In this document: positions 34,298-43,791 of the stretch, one piece after another
Numbering within the stretch: the stretch's first letter is position 1
Layout: every line of letters begins with the position of its first letter
Assembly (NCBI RefSeq): GCF_900637185.1
Contig: NZ_LR134352.1
Span: 1,860,001 to 1,924,000, forward strand
Reading direction: 5' to 3'
DNA from: Nocardia asteroides
GTDB taxonomy: Bacteria; Actinomycetota; Actinomycetes; Mycobacteriales; Mycobacteriaceae
Length of the DNA stretch: 64,000 nucleotides
Program-made: the position numbers and the translations under genes
The notes under the pieces: model-generated
What the model was told of the DNA's origin: nothing
Database searches by the model: none
Seen by the model: only the letters and a program-made list of their open reading frames with translations

Positions 34298-35242
34298 ATG
34301 GCCGCACGGCAGGGCGAACCCGGATATTTCGCCGACGATTCGATGATCCGACGGGTGATGAGCAAGCGAGCGGTAGGGCTGACCTACGGCGTGCGGGCAC
34401 TGGTCATCGGCGCGGTGCACCCCCTGCTGTTCGTCGGCACCAGCGAGCACACCGCGCACCGCGCCACGCCCTACACCCGGCTGGCCATCACCGGCGCCCT
34501 GTTCGAGGCGGTCTTCCTCGGGAGCAAGGCCGAGGCCGATCGTGCCCTGTCCTTCACCCGGCGCAAGCACGAGCAAGTGGTCGGCACCCTGCCCGAGGAC
34601 GCGGGCGAGCACTACCCGGCGGGCACCGCCTACGCGGCGCACGATCCGCATCTGATGTTCATGACGATGGCTTTCACCTTCGACTCCGCCGAGGCGATGT
34701 ACGACCGGCTGGTACGCGAACTCACCGCCACCGAACGCGAGGACCTCTACCAGGACTACGTGCGCTGGGGCGAGCTGTTCGGCATGCCGCGCGCGGCCGC
34801 GCCCGCCGACTACCCGGCCTTCCGCCGGTACTTCGACGACTATCTGCGCTCGGCCGAGCTGTTCCTCACCGAGGAAGCCGACCTGGTCGGTTCGTACCTG
34901 GCCGGGCACCGCAAGGCCTATCGCCTGCGCCCGCCCGCCGAGCAGGTCGGGTCAGCGTTGTACCTGCTGGTGCAGGGCAGTCTGCCGCCCCGGATCCGGG
35001 ACATGTACGGCATCGAGTGGGGGATCGCCGATCAGCTGGCCTATGGCACGCTGTGCCGCAGCCTGCGCACCGCGCACGTCGCTCCGCCGCTGGCGCCCCG
35101 GGTGCTGGCCGGCGCGCTCGCCGGGCCGAGCACCCCCTCCTACCAGCTGCTCGCCCGCCGCGAACAGCAGATGGTGCGGGCGGGCAAGCCGAGCATGCCC
35201 GGCGTCGATCCGCGCAACTGGGTGCAGCGAAATTCCGCTTGA
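34298..35242 (+). CDS. MpaB-family oxygenase (DUF2236)
   Basis: The product is 314 residues from ATG 34298 with GAGGAGG upstream. It follows the latex-clearing-protein/MpaB family pattern: an early RALVIGAVHPLLFVG segment with haem-region His (HTAHRATPYTRL), DPHLMFMTMAFTFDSAEAMYDR and YVRWGELFGMPRAAAP. Members are predicted haem-dependent oxygenases acting on lipids or polyketides; rubber-cleaving Lcp is a distant relative. It is controlled together with the divergent TetR gene. The substrate is unknown. Confidence 0.82.
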   Translation: MAARQGEPGYFADDSMIRRVMSKRAVGLTYGVRALVIGAVHPLLFVGTSEHTAHRATPYTRLAITGALFEAVFLGSKAEADRALSFTRRKHEQVVGTLPEDAGEHYPAGTAYAAHDPHLMFMTMAFTFDSAEAMYDRLVRELTATEREDLYQDYVRWGELFGMPRAAAPADYPAFRRYFDDYLRSAELFLTEEADLVGSYLAGHRKAYRLRPPAEQVGSALYLLVQGSLPPRIRDMYGIEWGIADQLAYGTLCRSLRTAHVAPPLAPRVLAGALAGPSTPSYQLLARREQQMVRAGKPSMPGVDPRNWVQRNSA

Positions 35243-36295
<1,053 letters not shown>

Positions 36296-36305
36296 CGGAG
36301 GGTCC

Positions 36306-37328
36306 ATGCAGCTCGTCGACGACATCAAGGCCAAGCTGGAGAACGAGGTCGACCGCAGGCCCTGGCTGGATCACCTGATCCGGGCGGGCATGCGGTTCCA
36401 GCGCCAGCGCGGTGACTATTTCGCAGCAGGCATCACGTATTTCACCGTGCTGTCGCTGTTTCCGCTGCTGATGGTGGCGTTCTCGGTGGCGGGCTTCATC
36501 CTGGCCGGCCACCCGGAGCTGCTGACCGAGCTCCAGGAAAGCGTCGTGAAGAACATTCCCGGCGAGTTCGGCACGCAGATCAACGATCTGATCGACCAGG
36601 CGATCCGCTCGCGCGGCACGGTCGGTGTGCTCGGTCTGCTGGTCGGTCTCTACACCGGGCTCGGCTGGATCGCGAACCTGCGGGCGGCGCTGACCGAGCA
36701 GTGGGAGAGCCAGAGTCCCGAAAGTCCCTGGTGGCGAAGCAAACTGTCGGATGTGGGCGCGCTGGTCGGCCTCGGTCTCGCCTTCGTGGTGTCACTGGGC
36801 CTGTCGGCGGTGGCGTCGAGCGGGATCGGCAGCGGGCTGCTCGAGGCGATCGGCGCCGATCATCTGCCCGGTGCGACGGTGGTGCTCGCGGTGCTGTCGA
36901 TCGCGCTCGGTCTGCTCGCGTCGTGGGCGGTGTTCGCGTGGATGATCGCCCGGCTGCCGCGCGAGAAGGTGTCGCTGCGCAGCGCGGCGCGGGCGGCGGC
37001 GCTGGCGGCGATCGCCTTCGAGATCTTCAAGTTCATCGGCGCGATCTACCTGCAGATGGTGCTGCGCAGCCCGGCGGGGGCCACCTTCGGCTCGATCATC
37101 GGTCTGATGGTATTCACCTACATGACCTACCGGATCCTGCTGTTCGCCACCGCCTGGGCGGCGACCGCGCCGGAGAACGACCGGGGCGCCGAGATCGCGC
37201 CGCCGGGCGCGGTGGTCATCCAGCCGCGGGTGGTCGAGCACGGCATGACCACCGGCGCGGGCGCCGCCTACTTCGGCGCGGGCGCGGTGGCCGCGCTGGC
37301 CCTGGTGCTGTTCGGCAGGCGACGCTGA
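36306..37328 (+). CDS. yhjD: YihY/BrkB-type inner membrane protein (YhjD-like)
   Basis: The product is 340 residues from ATG 36306 with GGAGGG five bases upstream. It has about six hydrophobic segments and the family motif FQRQRGDYFAAGITYFTVLSLFPLLMVAFS in the first. Further motifs are GLYTGLGWIANLRAAL and MVFTYMTYRILLFATAWAAT. The family includes E. coli YhjD, implicated in lipid/LPS transport. A C-terminal extension with a last hydrophobic stretch (TGAGAAYFGAGAVAALALVLFG) is present. It is in one unit with trpS. Confidence 0.9.
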   Translation: MQLVDDIKAKLENEVDRRPWLDHLIRAGMRFQRQRGDYFAAGITYFTVLSLFPLLMVAFSVAGFILAGHPELLTELQESVVKNIPGEFGTQINDLIDQAIRSRGTVGVLGLLVGLYTGLGWIANLRAALTEQWESQSPESPWWRSKLSDVGALVGLGLAFVVSLGLSAVASSGIGSGLLEAIGADHLPGATVVLAVLSIALGLLASWAVFAWMIARLPREKVSLRSAARAAALAAIAFEIFKFIGAIYLQMVLRSPAGATFGSIIGLMVFTYMTYRILLFATAWAATAPENDRGAEIAPPGAVVIQPRVVEHGMTTGAGAAYFGAGAVAALALVLFGRRR

Positions 37329-37329
37329 C

Positions 37330-38631
37330 TCAGCGCCCGCGCCGGTAGGCCCGCCGGATCCACAGCACCAGCGCCATCACGGCCAGTGGCGCGCCGATCA
37401 GAGTGGCCACCCGCGCCGCGTGGTGCGGCTGCTGTTGCGGCTGGGCCTGGGTGCCGTCGGCGCGCGGCGGTGGCGTGGCCAGCGGCACCGTGGGATGCAC
37501 TGCCTCGCTACCGGATTCGGGCAGTTTGCCGATCCTGGCGTCGTTGTCGAGGGCGAATCCGTAGTCGAGCAGCCGAGCCGCCTGCTCCCACGGCCGGATC
37601 GGGCGCACGTCGGCCTTGAGCAGGGTGACGACGAGCCGGTGCCCGTCGCGTTCGGCGGCCGCGACGAAGGTCTGCCGCGCGTCGTCGGTGAAGCCGGTCT
37701 TGCCGCCGATCGCGCCGTCGTAGTTGTAGAGCAGCTGGTTGTCGTTGGCGATCGGGAAGCCGGGGTGGTCCTTGTCGTCGGGGATCTTCGGATCGGCGGG
37801 GTAGCCGGGGAAGTCCACCTGTTCGGTGTGGATCAGTTCGGCGAACAGTGGGATGTTCATCGCCTCGCGGAACAGCACCGACAGGTCGTAGGCCGAGGTG
37901 CTCATGCCGGGCCCGTCCAGGCCGGACGGGGTGGCGGCGCGAGTGTCCAACGCGCGCAACGACTTCGCCACGTCGTTCATCTTGGCCACGGTGGCCTTGT
38001 CGCCGCCGAGCTGGGCCGCGATCGCGTGCGCGGCGTCGTTGCCCGAGCACATGATCAGGGCCTGCATGAGCTGGCGATTGGTGTAGCGGCCGCCCGGTCC
38101 GATCCCGACCCTGGTGCCGTCGACGTCGGCGTCGGCCTGGGTGCCGGTGACGACCGCGTCCAGGTCGAGGGTGCGCAGCGCGACGATCGCGAGCGCGACC
38201 TTGATGGTGCTGGCGGGCCGGTAGCGCCCGTGCGGGTCCTTGGCGGCCAGGACGCGGCCGGTGTCGAGGTCGGAGACCATCCACGCGGTGGCCGAGATGT
38301 CGGCGGGCAGCGGCGGCGCGCCCTTGGGCAGGACGACGCCGCATTCGCTCATCCGGTCGCCGCCGATCGGCGGATCCGGCACCGGGATCGCGCTCGGAGT
38401 CGGCTCGCCCGGGGCGGGCACCTCGGAGGTGTCGATCGGGGCGGGCGGCTGGGTGCGCTGCGGGCAGCCGTCGGTGTTCGGCGTGGTGAACGGGGGTGTG
38501 GTGGTGGTGCTCGATCCGCTCGAGGTGTCGGTCGGCGCCGCGGTGGCGGTGGGGGCGTAGGCCACGGCGGCGGCGAGCGCGGCGGCGCCGAGGGTGGCGG
38601 CGGCGCGCACGCCGAGTTCACGGGTCTTCAT
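37330..38631 (-). CDS. dacB: D-alanyl-D-alanine carboxypeptidase (peptidase S11)
   Basis: The product is 433 residues from ATG 38631. It has a signal peptide (about 1-33, ending ATAAPT), a Thr/Pro-rich linker and a penicillin-binding catalytic domain: Ser-x-x-Lys in RPASTIKVALAI, Ser-Gly-Asn in CSGNDAAHAIA, Lys-Thr-Gly in GGKTGFTDDARQTF. A C-terminal hydrophobic segment with basic tail (LIGAPLAVMALVLWIRRAYRRGR) anchors it outside. It trims peptidoglycan pentapeptides. It is the counterpart of M. tuberculosis dacB1 by position near trpS. It is convergent with the YihY-type gene (1-bp gap). Confidence 0.92.
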   Translation of the reverse strand: MKTRELGVRAAATLGAAALAAAVAYAPTATAAPTDTSSGSSTTTTPPFTTPNTDGCPQRTQPPAPIDTSEVPAPGEPTPSAIPVPDPPIGGDRMSECGVVLPKGAPPLPADISATAWMVSDLDTGRVLAAKDPHGRYRPASTIKVALAIVALRTLDLDAVVTGTQADADVDGTRVGIGPGGRYTNRQLMQALIMCSGNDAAHAIAAQLGGDKATVAKMNDVAKSLRALDTRAATPSGLDGPGMSTSAYDLSVLFREAMNIPLFAELIHTEQVDFPGYPADPKIPDDKDHPGFPIANDNQLLYNYDGAIGGKTGFTDDARQTFVAAAERDGHRLVVTLLKADVRPIRPWEQAARLLDYGFALDNDARIGKLPESGSEAVHPTVPLATPPPRADGTQAQPQQQPHHAARVATLIGAPLAVMALVLWIRRAYRRGR

Positions 38632-38686
38632 CGCCCCCGAGCCTAGCGAGCCCGCGGACCGTCGGCGCACCGGCCAGGTGCCTATA

Positions 38687-38737
38687 TTGACATAATCTAT
38701 CAAATGAGAGTTACTATCAAAAAGTACAAACTCTCAT
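38687..38737 (+). promoter_or_regulatory. Promoter and TetR-type operator of the MFS-TetR operon
   Basis: TTGACA (38687-38692) and TACTAT (38712-38717), 19 bases apart, form a likely promoter in an AT-rich island. The inverted repeat ATGAGAGTT (38704-38712) / AACTCTCAT (38729-38737) overlaps the -10 region, a suitable repressor site for the TetR protein encoded at 40254. Confidence 0.62.
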
Positions 38738-38749
38738 AGTGGAGGAGAT

Positions 38750-40264
38750 ATGCGGACCGAAGCCACCCGCCCTTGGCTCGCGCTCGGCGCACTGGCCCTG
38801 GCGATGCTCACCATCGGGCTCGACGTCACCGTGCTGACGGTGGCCATTCCCACCCTCGCCGTCGACCTCGACGCGAATACCGCTGCGCTGCAATGGTTCA
38901 GCAGCGCCTACACGCTGGCCCTCGCGGCGCTGATGCTGCCCGCGGGCGCGCTCGGCGACCGCTACGGGCGTAAGAAGATGCTGCTCGGCGCGCTCGTGCT
39001 GTTCGGGCTGGCCTCGCTGGCCTGCGCCTTCGCCGGGTCGGCCGGTCAGCTCATCGCGGCGCGGGTGGCACTCGGCGTGGCCGCCGCCGCGCTGATGCCG
39101 CTGTCCATGGCGGTGCTGCCGGTGCTGTTCCCCGAGCCGGCCCAACGACAGCGCGCGCTGACGATCTGGGTCACCTCCACCGCCGTCGGCCTGCCGCTGG
39201 GCCCCATCCTCGGCGGGTGGCTGCTCCAGCACTTCTGGTGGGGTTCGGTGTTCCTGATCAATGTGCCGCTGGTGGTCGTCGGCGCGCTGGCGGTGGCCAC
39301 GCTGGTCCCGGAATCACGCGGCGACACCGGCTTCCGGATCGACCTGCCCGGCGCGGTGCTCTCGGCCGCGGGCATGCTCGGGCTGACCTACGGATTCATC
39401 CGGATCGGCGAACACGACTGGGCCGATGTCATCGGCTGGCTCGCGGTGGCGGGCGGCGTGGCGCTGCTGGCCGGATTCCTGTGGTGGCAGCGTCGCGCCG
39501 CGTCGCCGCTGATCGACCTCGGCCTGTTCGCCACGCCCGGATTCCGCTGGGGCACGGCGTTTTCCATCCTGGTGATCTTCGCCATGTTCGGCATGTTCTT
39601 CACGGTGCCGCAGTACTTCCAGGCCGTACTCGGGGTCGACGCGCTCGGCAGCGGGGTCCGGTTGCTGCCGATGATCGGCGGGCTGGTCGTCGGCAGCAGG
39701 CTGGTCGACCCGCTGCTGCCCCGGCTCGGCGTGCGGGTGGTGCTCGCCGCCGGCTTCCTCGTCCTGGCGGGCGGGATCGGGCTGGGCGCGCTGACCAGGG
39801 TCGACAGCGGTTACGGCCTCACCGCCCTGTGGACGACGGTGCTCGGCGCCGGGATGGGACTGGTCATGCCCGCGGCGATGGGACTGGCGATGGGCGAACT
39901 CACCGCGGCCAGGTCCGGCTCGGGTTCGGCACTGCTGCAGGCACTCCGGCAGGCGGGCGGCACCATCGGCGTGGCGGTGCTCGGCACCGTCCTGGCCACC
40001 GCGTACCGGGCCGACCTCGGCGAGCTGAACCGCGAGCCGATCTCCGACGGGGTCAACGCGGGTGTCGCCGTCGCGCGCGAGACCGGCGACGCGGCCATGC
40101 TGGCGCAGGTACAGCAGGCCTTCGTCACCGGCATGGACACCATGCTCGCGGTCTGTGCCGCACTGTGCCTGCTCGCGGGCGTGGTGGCCGCGCTGTGGCT
40201 GCGCGGGCCCGCGGCGGCACCGCGGGCGGCGGCGGATACGGCAGAATCGATACATGTCGGTTGA
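38750..40264 (+). CDS. MFS drug-efflux transporter, DHA2 type
   Basis: The product is 504 residues with about 14 membrane segments. It starts after GGAGGAG with MRTEATRPWLALGALALAM and contains GLDVTVLTVAIPTLA in helix 1 and the loop motif PAGALGDRYGRKKML. It is an exporter of hydrophobic compounds. It overlaps by 11 bp a TetR gene that follows on the same strand, and an inverted repeat covers the probable promoter, so expression is likely ligand induced. Confidence 0.92.
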   Translation: MRTEATRPWLALGALALAMLTIGLDVTVLTVAIPTLAVDLDANTAALQWFSSAYTLALAALMLPAGALGDRYGRKKMLLGALVLFGLASLACAFAGSAGQLIAARVALGVAAAALMPLSMAVLPVLFPEPAQRQRALTIWVTSTAVGLPLGPILGGWLLQHFWWGSVFLINVPLVVVGALAVATLVPESRGDTGFRIDLPGAVLSAAGMLGLTYGFIRIGEHDWADVIGWLAVAGGVALLAGFLWWQRRAASPLIDLGLFATPGFRWGTAFSILVIFAMFGMFFTVPQYFQAVLGVDALGSGVRLLPMIGGLVVGSRLVDPLLPRLGVRVVLAAGFLVLAGGIGLGALTRVDSGYGLTALWTTVLGAGMGLVMPAAMGLAMGELTAARSGSGSALLQALRQAGGTIGVAVLGTVLATAYRADLGELNREPISDGVNAGVAVARETGDAAMLAQVQQAFVTGMDTMLAVCAALCLLAGVVAALWLRGPAAAPRAAADTAESIHVG

Positions 40265-40862
40265 GATGTCGCTGCGCGAGCGGAAGAAGGAGCGGACCCG
40301 CCGGACCATCAGGGTCGAGGCGTTCCGGCTGTTCCGGGAACAGGGCTACACCGAGACCACCGTGGAACAGATCGCGGCGGCCGCCGAGGTCTCGCCCAGC
40401 ACCTTCTTCCGCTATTTCCCCACCAAGGAACAGCTGGTCGTCGCCGACGACCAGGACGCGCCGATGATCGAGGCGCTGGCGGCGCAGCCACGCGGCCAGC
40501 ATCCGCTGACCGCCTTCCGCAAGGCCACCGAGGCCGTGTTCGCGACCATGTCGCCCGCCGACATGGCCTTCGAGCAGGAGCGGCACGCCCTGCTCTATCA
40601 CGTGCCCGAACTGCGCCCGGCGATCGGCCTGGAATTCCAGCGCAGCATCGAACTGGCGGCGCAACTGCTGGCCGAGTACACCGGCAGGCCCGCCGACGAC
40701 TTCGAGGTGCGGGTGGCGGCGGGCGCCATGATCGGCACCATGCTCGCCATCGTCACCGCCACCCCGATCAATGCCGACAATGTCGGTCACGCCCTGCGAT
40801 TCCTGCAGGCCGGGCTGCCGTTCGGCGCGCAGGACGCGCCGGACGGCAGCGACCGGAGCTGA
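40254..40862 (+). CDS. TetR family repressor of the adjacent MFS gene
   Basis: The product is 202 residues from ATG 40254, inside the end of the MFS gene. The HTH (about 10-60) reads RRTIRVEAFRLFREQGYTETTVEQIAAAAEVSPSTFFRYFPTKEQL. It has the C-terminal ligand domain of the AcrR/MftR type. Co-transcribed overlap with the pump gene and the inverted repeat at 38704 suggest classic repressor-pump control. It is convergent with the SnoaL-like gene after one base. Confidence 0.92.
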   Translation: MSVEMSLRERKKERTRRTIRVEAFRLFREQGYTETTVEQIAAAAEVSPSTFFRYFPTKEQLVVADDQDAPMIEALAAQPRGQHPLTAFRKATEAVFATMSPADMAFEQERHALLYHVPELRPAIGLEFQRSIELAAQLLAEYTGRPADDFEVRVAAGAMIGTMLAIVTATPINADNVGHALRFLQAGLPFGAQDAPDGSDRS

Positions 40863-40863
40863 C

Positions 40864-41559
40864 CTATTCCGCGGCGCCGTGCTGCACGGGGCAGCCGTGC
40901 GCGAGCGGGCCGAGCAGCTTGTTGTTGTCGTAGAAGTGCTCGAGCTCGAGGATGCGCAGATCCTCGCTGACCCGGGCGATGGTCACGCCGAACATCTCGA
41001 TCTGCTCGCCGGTGGGCTGGTGGCCCTTGTATTCGCCCTCGTAGCGGCCCCAGTGCCGCCAGCGGAAACTCACCGTCGGCGGGCCCGACAGCACCTCGAT
41101 GACCTCCCAGAAGAAGCCGCCGGGAAACGCGGTGTGGAAGACCTTGTGTGAGGACTCGAAGGTCTCGTTCGCCGCCTCGTAGTAGGGGTTGTCGCCGATC
41201 AGGATGTTGTAACTGCCGATCCGGGCGAATTCCTCGGCGTCCTGCCACTCGCCGCCGTTGACCCGGCCGCGGTACTGCTCGGCGACCACCGACAGCCAGG
41301 TGGCCGGGTCGCCCTTGTGCGATACCTCCATCTCGAAGACCTTCACCAGATCCTCGACGATCGCCTCGAGCGAACCTGGGGCGTGCTCGGTGGAGCGCTC
41401 GCGCGGGATCACCTCGTGACTCAACTCGTAATCGGGGACGTTGCCGCGCCATTCGGTCGGTGCCGCGGCGGCGATCACCGCCTCACGACCCTGCAGCCAC
41501 AGCGGGGTCTCCGGTTCGGGGTTCTGATCGGCTTGCGTATCCGTAACGTCGACAGTCAT
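40864..41559 (-). CDS. SnoaL-like (NTF2-fold) protein
   Basis: The product is 231 residues from ATG 41559. The C-terminal 160 residues have the SnoaL/NTF2-like pattern, including WGRYEGEYKGHQPTGEQIEMFG and IARVSEDLRILELEHFYD. Relatives are polyketide cyclases or general ester cyclases. A cysteine in the last turn (HGCPVQHG) is of no known role. It is on the same strand as the phenylalanine hydroxylase gene 142 bp upstream. The substrate is unknown. Confidence 0.8.
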   Translation of the reverse strand: MTVDVTDTQADQNPEPETPLWLQGREAVIAAAAPTEWRGNVPDYELSHEVIPRERSTEHAPGSLEAIVEDLVKVFEMEVSHKGDPATWLSVVAEQYRGRVNGGEWQDAEEFARIGSYNILIGDNPYYEAANETFESSHKVFHTAFPGGFFWEVIEVLSGPPTVSFRWRHWGRYEGEYKGHQPTGEQIEMFGVTIARVSEDLRILELEHFYDNNKLLGPLAHGCPVQHGAAE

Positions 41560-41576
41560 TTTCGGTCTACCCGACC

Positions 41577-41607
41577 CTTTCGAAAAGCTCGTAGAACCGG
41601 TCGAAAG
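41577..41607. promoter_or_regulatory. Inverted repeat upstream of SnoaL-like gene
   Basis: CTTTCGA (41577-41583) and TCGAAAG (41601-41607) are perfect 7-bp arms with a 17-base spacer, 18 bases before the SnoaL-like start. No cognate regulator is evident. Confidence 0.35.
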
Positions 41608-41638
41608 TAACAGTTCGGATACGCGCACGCCTGTCGCG

Positions 41639-41653
41639 TCTCACCAGGTGAGA
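41639..41653. promoter_or_regulatory. Short palindrome between phhA and SnoaL-like gene
   Basis: TCTCACC-A-GGTGAGA is a perfect odd palindrome. It could be an operator or a small hairpin after phhA; a one-base loop makes a terminator unlikely. Confidence 0.35.
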
Positions 41654-41701
41654 AATGGTGATTGATCGAACTGTGTTCTGTGACAACGATTTCGGATGTC
41701 G

Positions 41702-42598
41702 CTACGGCACCGCGTTGTGGTGATGCCCAAGCCTGGCCGGTGTCTCGTCGTCCATGGTCGCGAAGAATTCGCCGAGCACGTCCACGAGCTGATCCACCGA
41801 ATCCGCGCAGAACAATTCCGGCTGGTAATGGGTGATGTCGTAGGAGATGGTGCCCATCGCCGCCACGTCGAGCGGGCGTAGCCGGGCGTGGCGGAATTCG
41901 TCGATCTCGCCGTAGGAGGACAGCAGTCCGGCTCCGTAACAGCGGATCTCGCCGTCCTCGCGGACGACGCCGAATTCGAGCGAGAACCAGAACACATCGG
42001 CGAGGAATTTCAGCGCGGTGTCGGTCTGCAACCTGGTGACCGCTTGGCCGACGGTCTCGTAGAGGGCGGCGAAGCGCGGACTCGCGATCTGATTGGCGTG
42101 GCCGATGATCTCGTGGATGGCGTCGGGCTCCGGGGTGTACAGCGGCGCCGAGTGATGCCGGATGTACTGGGTGGAGTGGAAGATCCGGTCGGCGAACGAG
42201 CCGAAGAACTCACGCAGCGGGACCAGTCCCGCCGCAGGTACATAGCTGAATCCGGTGAGCGGGCCGAGCAGTCGCGACACCTCGTCGAGCTGGGGGATGT
42301 GATCGCGGGGGAGGGCGAGTGCCTCCGCGGCCGCCCTGACCTCCGTGCACGCGTAGATCTCGTGCTTGCGGGCCAGTTCGGCCGAGGCGATCCGCCACAC
42401 CCGTTGCTCGTCGTCGGTGTAGTCGATCCGAGGTACCGCGCCGCCGGGCCGGTAGTCGAGGGCGAGCGCGGCGATGGCGTTGCGCCGCGTCCTGTAGTCG
42501 GCGTCGTCGACACCGGGGTGTTCGGCGCTCAGATGCACGGTGACGTCGCCGTCGCGCTCGCGCGTCACCGGCGAGTACAGCTGTGCCTCGTCGAACAT
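41702..42598 (-). CDS. phhA: Phenylalanine 4-monooxygenase
   Basis: The product is 298 residues. It is a pterin-dependent aromatic amino-acid hydroxylase converting phenylalanine to tyrosine. The iron ligands are present: His162 and His167 in PDAIHEIIGH, and Glu208 in FWFSLEFG. The length is that of bacterial single-domain enzymes without the regulatory domain. A pterin recycling gene is not adjacent. The 258-bp upstream region holds a small palindrome GCACA-AC-TGTGC (42643-42654) that may be regulatory. Confidence 0.94.
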   Translation of the reverse strand: MFDEAQLYSPVTRERDGDVTVHLSAEHPGVDDADYRTRRNAIAALALDYRPGGAVPRIDYTDDEQRVWRIASAELARKHEIYACTEVRAAAEALALPRDHIPQLDEVSRLLGPLTGFSYVPAAGLVPLREFFGSFADRIFHSTQYIRHHSAPLYTPEPDAIHEIIGHANQIASPRFAALYETVGQAVTRLQTDTALKFLADVFWFSLEFGVVREDGEIRCYGAGLLSSYGEIDEFRHARLRPLDVAAMGTISYDITHYQPELFCADSVDQLVDVLGEFFATMDDETPARLGHHHNAVP

Positions 42599-42856
42599 GC
42601 CTCAAGGCAAGCACCGCGCCCGCGGGCCGACAACCACGACGCGCACAACTGTGCAAACTGTCTAGTACTCGGTGTGCGCGCGGTCCCATTCCGGCCATCA
42701 TCAGCGTTTTCTGTGTGCTTGCTGAATACCGATCCTCGCGGCTCCGCCGGGTAGCTGTGCGGACTTGCGAACGCGGGCATTCGGTAACGACGCGGTGAAT
42801 CGGCGGACGCGCGCCGACCCGGTAACGCAAGATTGCGATCAGACGAAGGAGGACGA

Positions 42857-43048
42857 TTGCGATCCCTGCGGATAGATCTCGATCAGCACCTGCTCGACGC
42901 CGCCGCCGACATCATGGGCACGGCCGACAGCAACGCGACCGTCAACGAGGCGCTGCGCCGCATCGTGGTGCACGAGCGCCAGCTCCGTAATCTCGAACGG
43001 CTGATGGCCGATTCGATCTTCAGTGCGACGCCGGTGGCCGAAGGTTAG
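42857..43048 (+). CDS. Orphan VapB-like antitoxin
   Basis: The product is 63 residues from TTG 42857; AAGGAGG at 42845-42851 decides this start. It has a VapB-type pattern (MRSLRIDLDQHLLDAAADIMG, then TVNEALRRIVVHERQLRNLERL), a short DNA-binding strand-helix-helix followed by a toxin-binding tail. No PIN-domain toxin follows; the next gene is radC. It could be a solitary regulator or a remnant of a toxin-antitoxin pair. Confidence 0.75.
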   Translation: MRSLRIDLDQHLLDAAADIMGTADSNATVNEALRRIVVHERQLRNLERLMADSIFSATPVAEG

Positions 43049-43116
43049 CTCGGCCCGCCGAAGCTGTCGGTGCCCGCTGGGATGATCGGTGCCGTCACCG
43101 ATCAGCAGGGGGAACG

Positions 43117-43785
43117 ATGTCGGTACCGATCACGAATCTGCCCGTCGCCCAGCGGCCACGCGAGCGGTTGCTGCTGCACGGGCCGCAGGCGCTCAGCGAT
43201 GTCGAGCTGCTCGCGCTGCTGCTCGGGCAGGGCACCAGGGGCCGGTCCGCGCTCGAGCTCGCGGCCGAATTGCTCGGCGAATACACCGGATTGGCCGAGC
43301 TGGCGGGCGCGCGGCCGGAGGAACTCGCGCGCAGGGCGGGGATCGGGCCCGCCAAGGCGGCGACGGTGATCGCCGCCTTTCACCTGGGCAGCAGAACACG
43401 GACGACGGCGGCGGCGCCGCAGCTCACCGCGCCCGCCGACATCGCGAGTGTGGCGGTCCCGCTGTTCGCGGGCGCCAGGGTCGAGCGCCTGCTCGTGTTG
43501 ATCTGCGACGCCAGGCATCGCCTGCGTCATCGCGCCTTCGTCGCCGAGGGCGCCATCGACCGCGTCGCCGTCCCGGTCCGGGAGATTCTCAATACCGTGC
43601 TGCGCCACGACGGCCGCGCGTTCGCCGTGGTCCACAACCATCCCTCCGGTGATCCCGCGCCGAGCGACGACGACCGCAGGGCCAGCTCGCTGCTCGCGGG
43701 CGCGGCGGACACGGTCGGCCTGCGCTACCTCGACCACATCGTGGTCGCCGGCGAGACCTGGGCGACCGCACCGCCGCTCACCTGA
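43117..43785 (+). CDS. radC: RadC family JAB/MPN-domain protein
   Basis: The product is 222 residues. The N-terminal helix-hairpin-helix part (about 10-95, RPRERLLLHGPQALSDVELLALLLGQGTRG) is followed by the JAMM domain (about 105-220) with FAVVHNHPSGDPAPSDDD, whose two His and Asp bind zinc. The true cellular role of RadC is unresolved, despite old repair annotations. GGGGGA lies six bases before the ATG. It is a full-length match. Confidence 0.93.
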   Translation: MSVPITNLPVAQRPRERLLLHGPQALSDVELLALLLGQGTRGRSALELAAELLGEYTGLAELAGARPEELARRAGIGPAKAATVIAAFHLGSRTRTTAAAPQLTAPADIASVAVPLFAGARVERLLVLICDARHRLRHRAFVAEGAIDRVAVPVREILNTVLRHDGRAFAVVHNHPSGDPAPSDDDRRASSLLAGAADTVGLRYLDHIVVAGETWATAPPLT

Positions 43786-43791
43786 CGCGGG

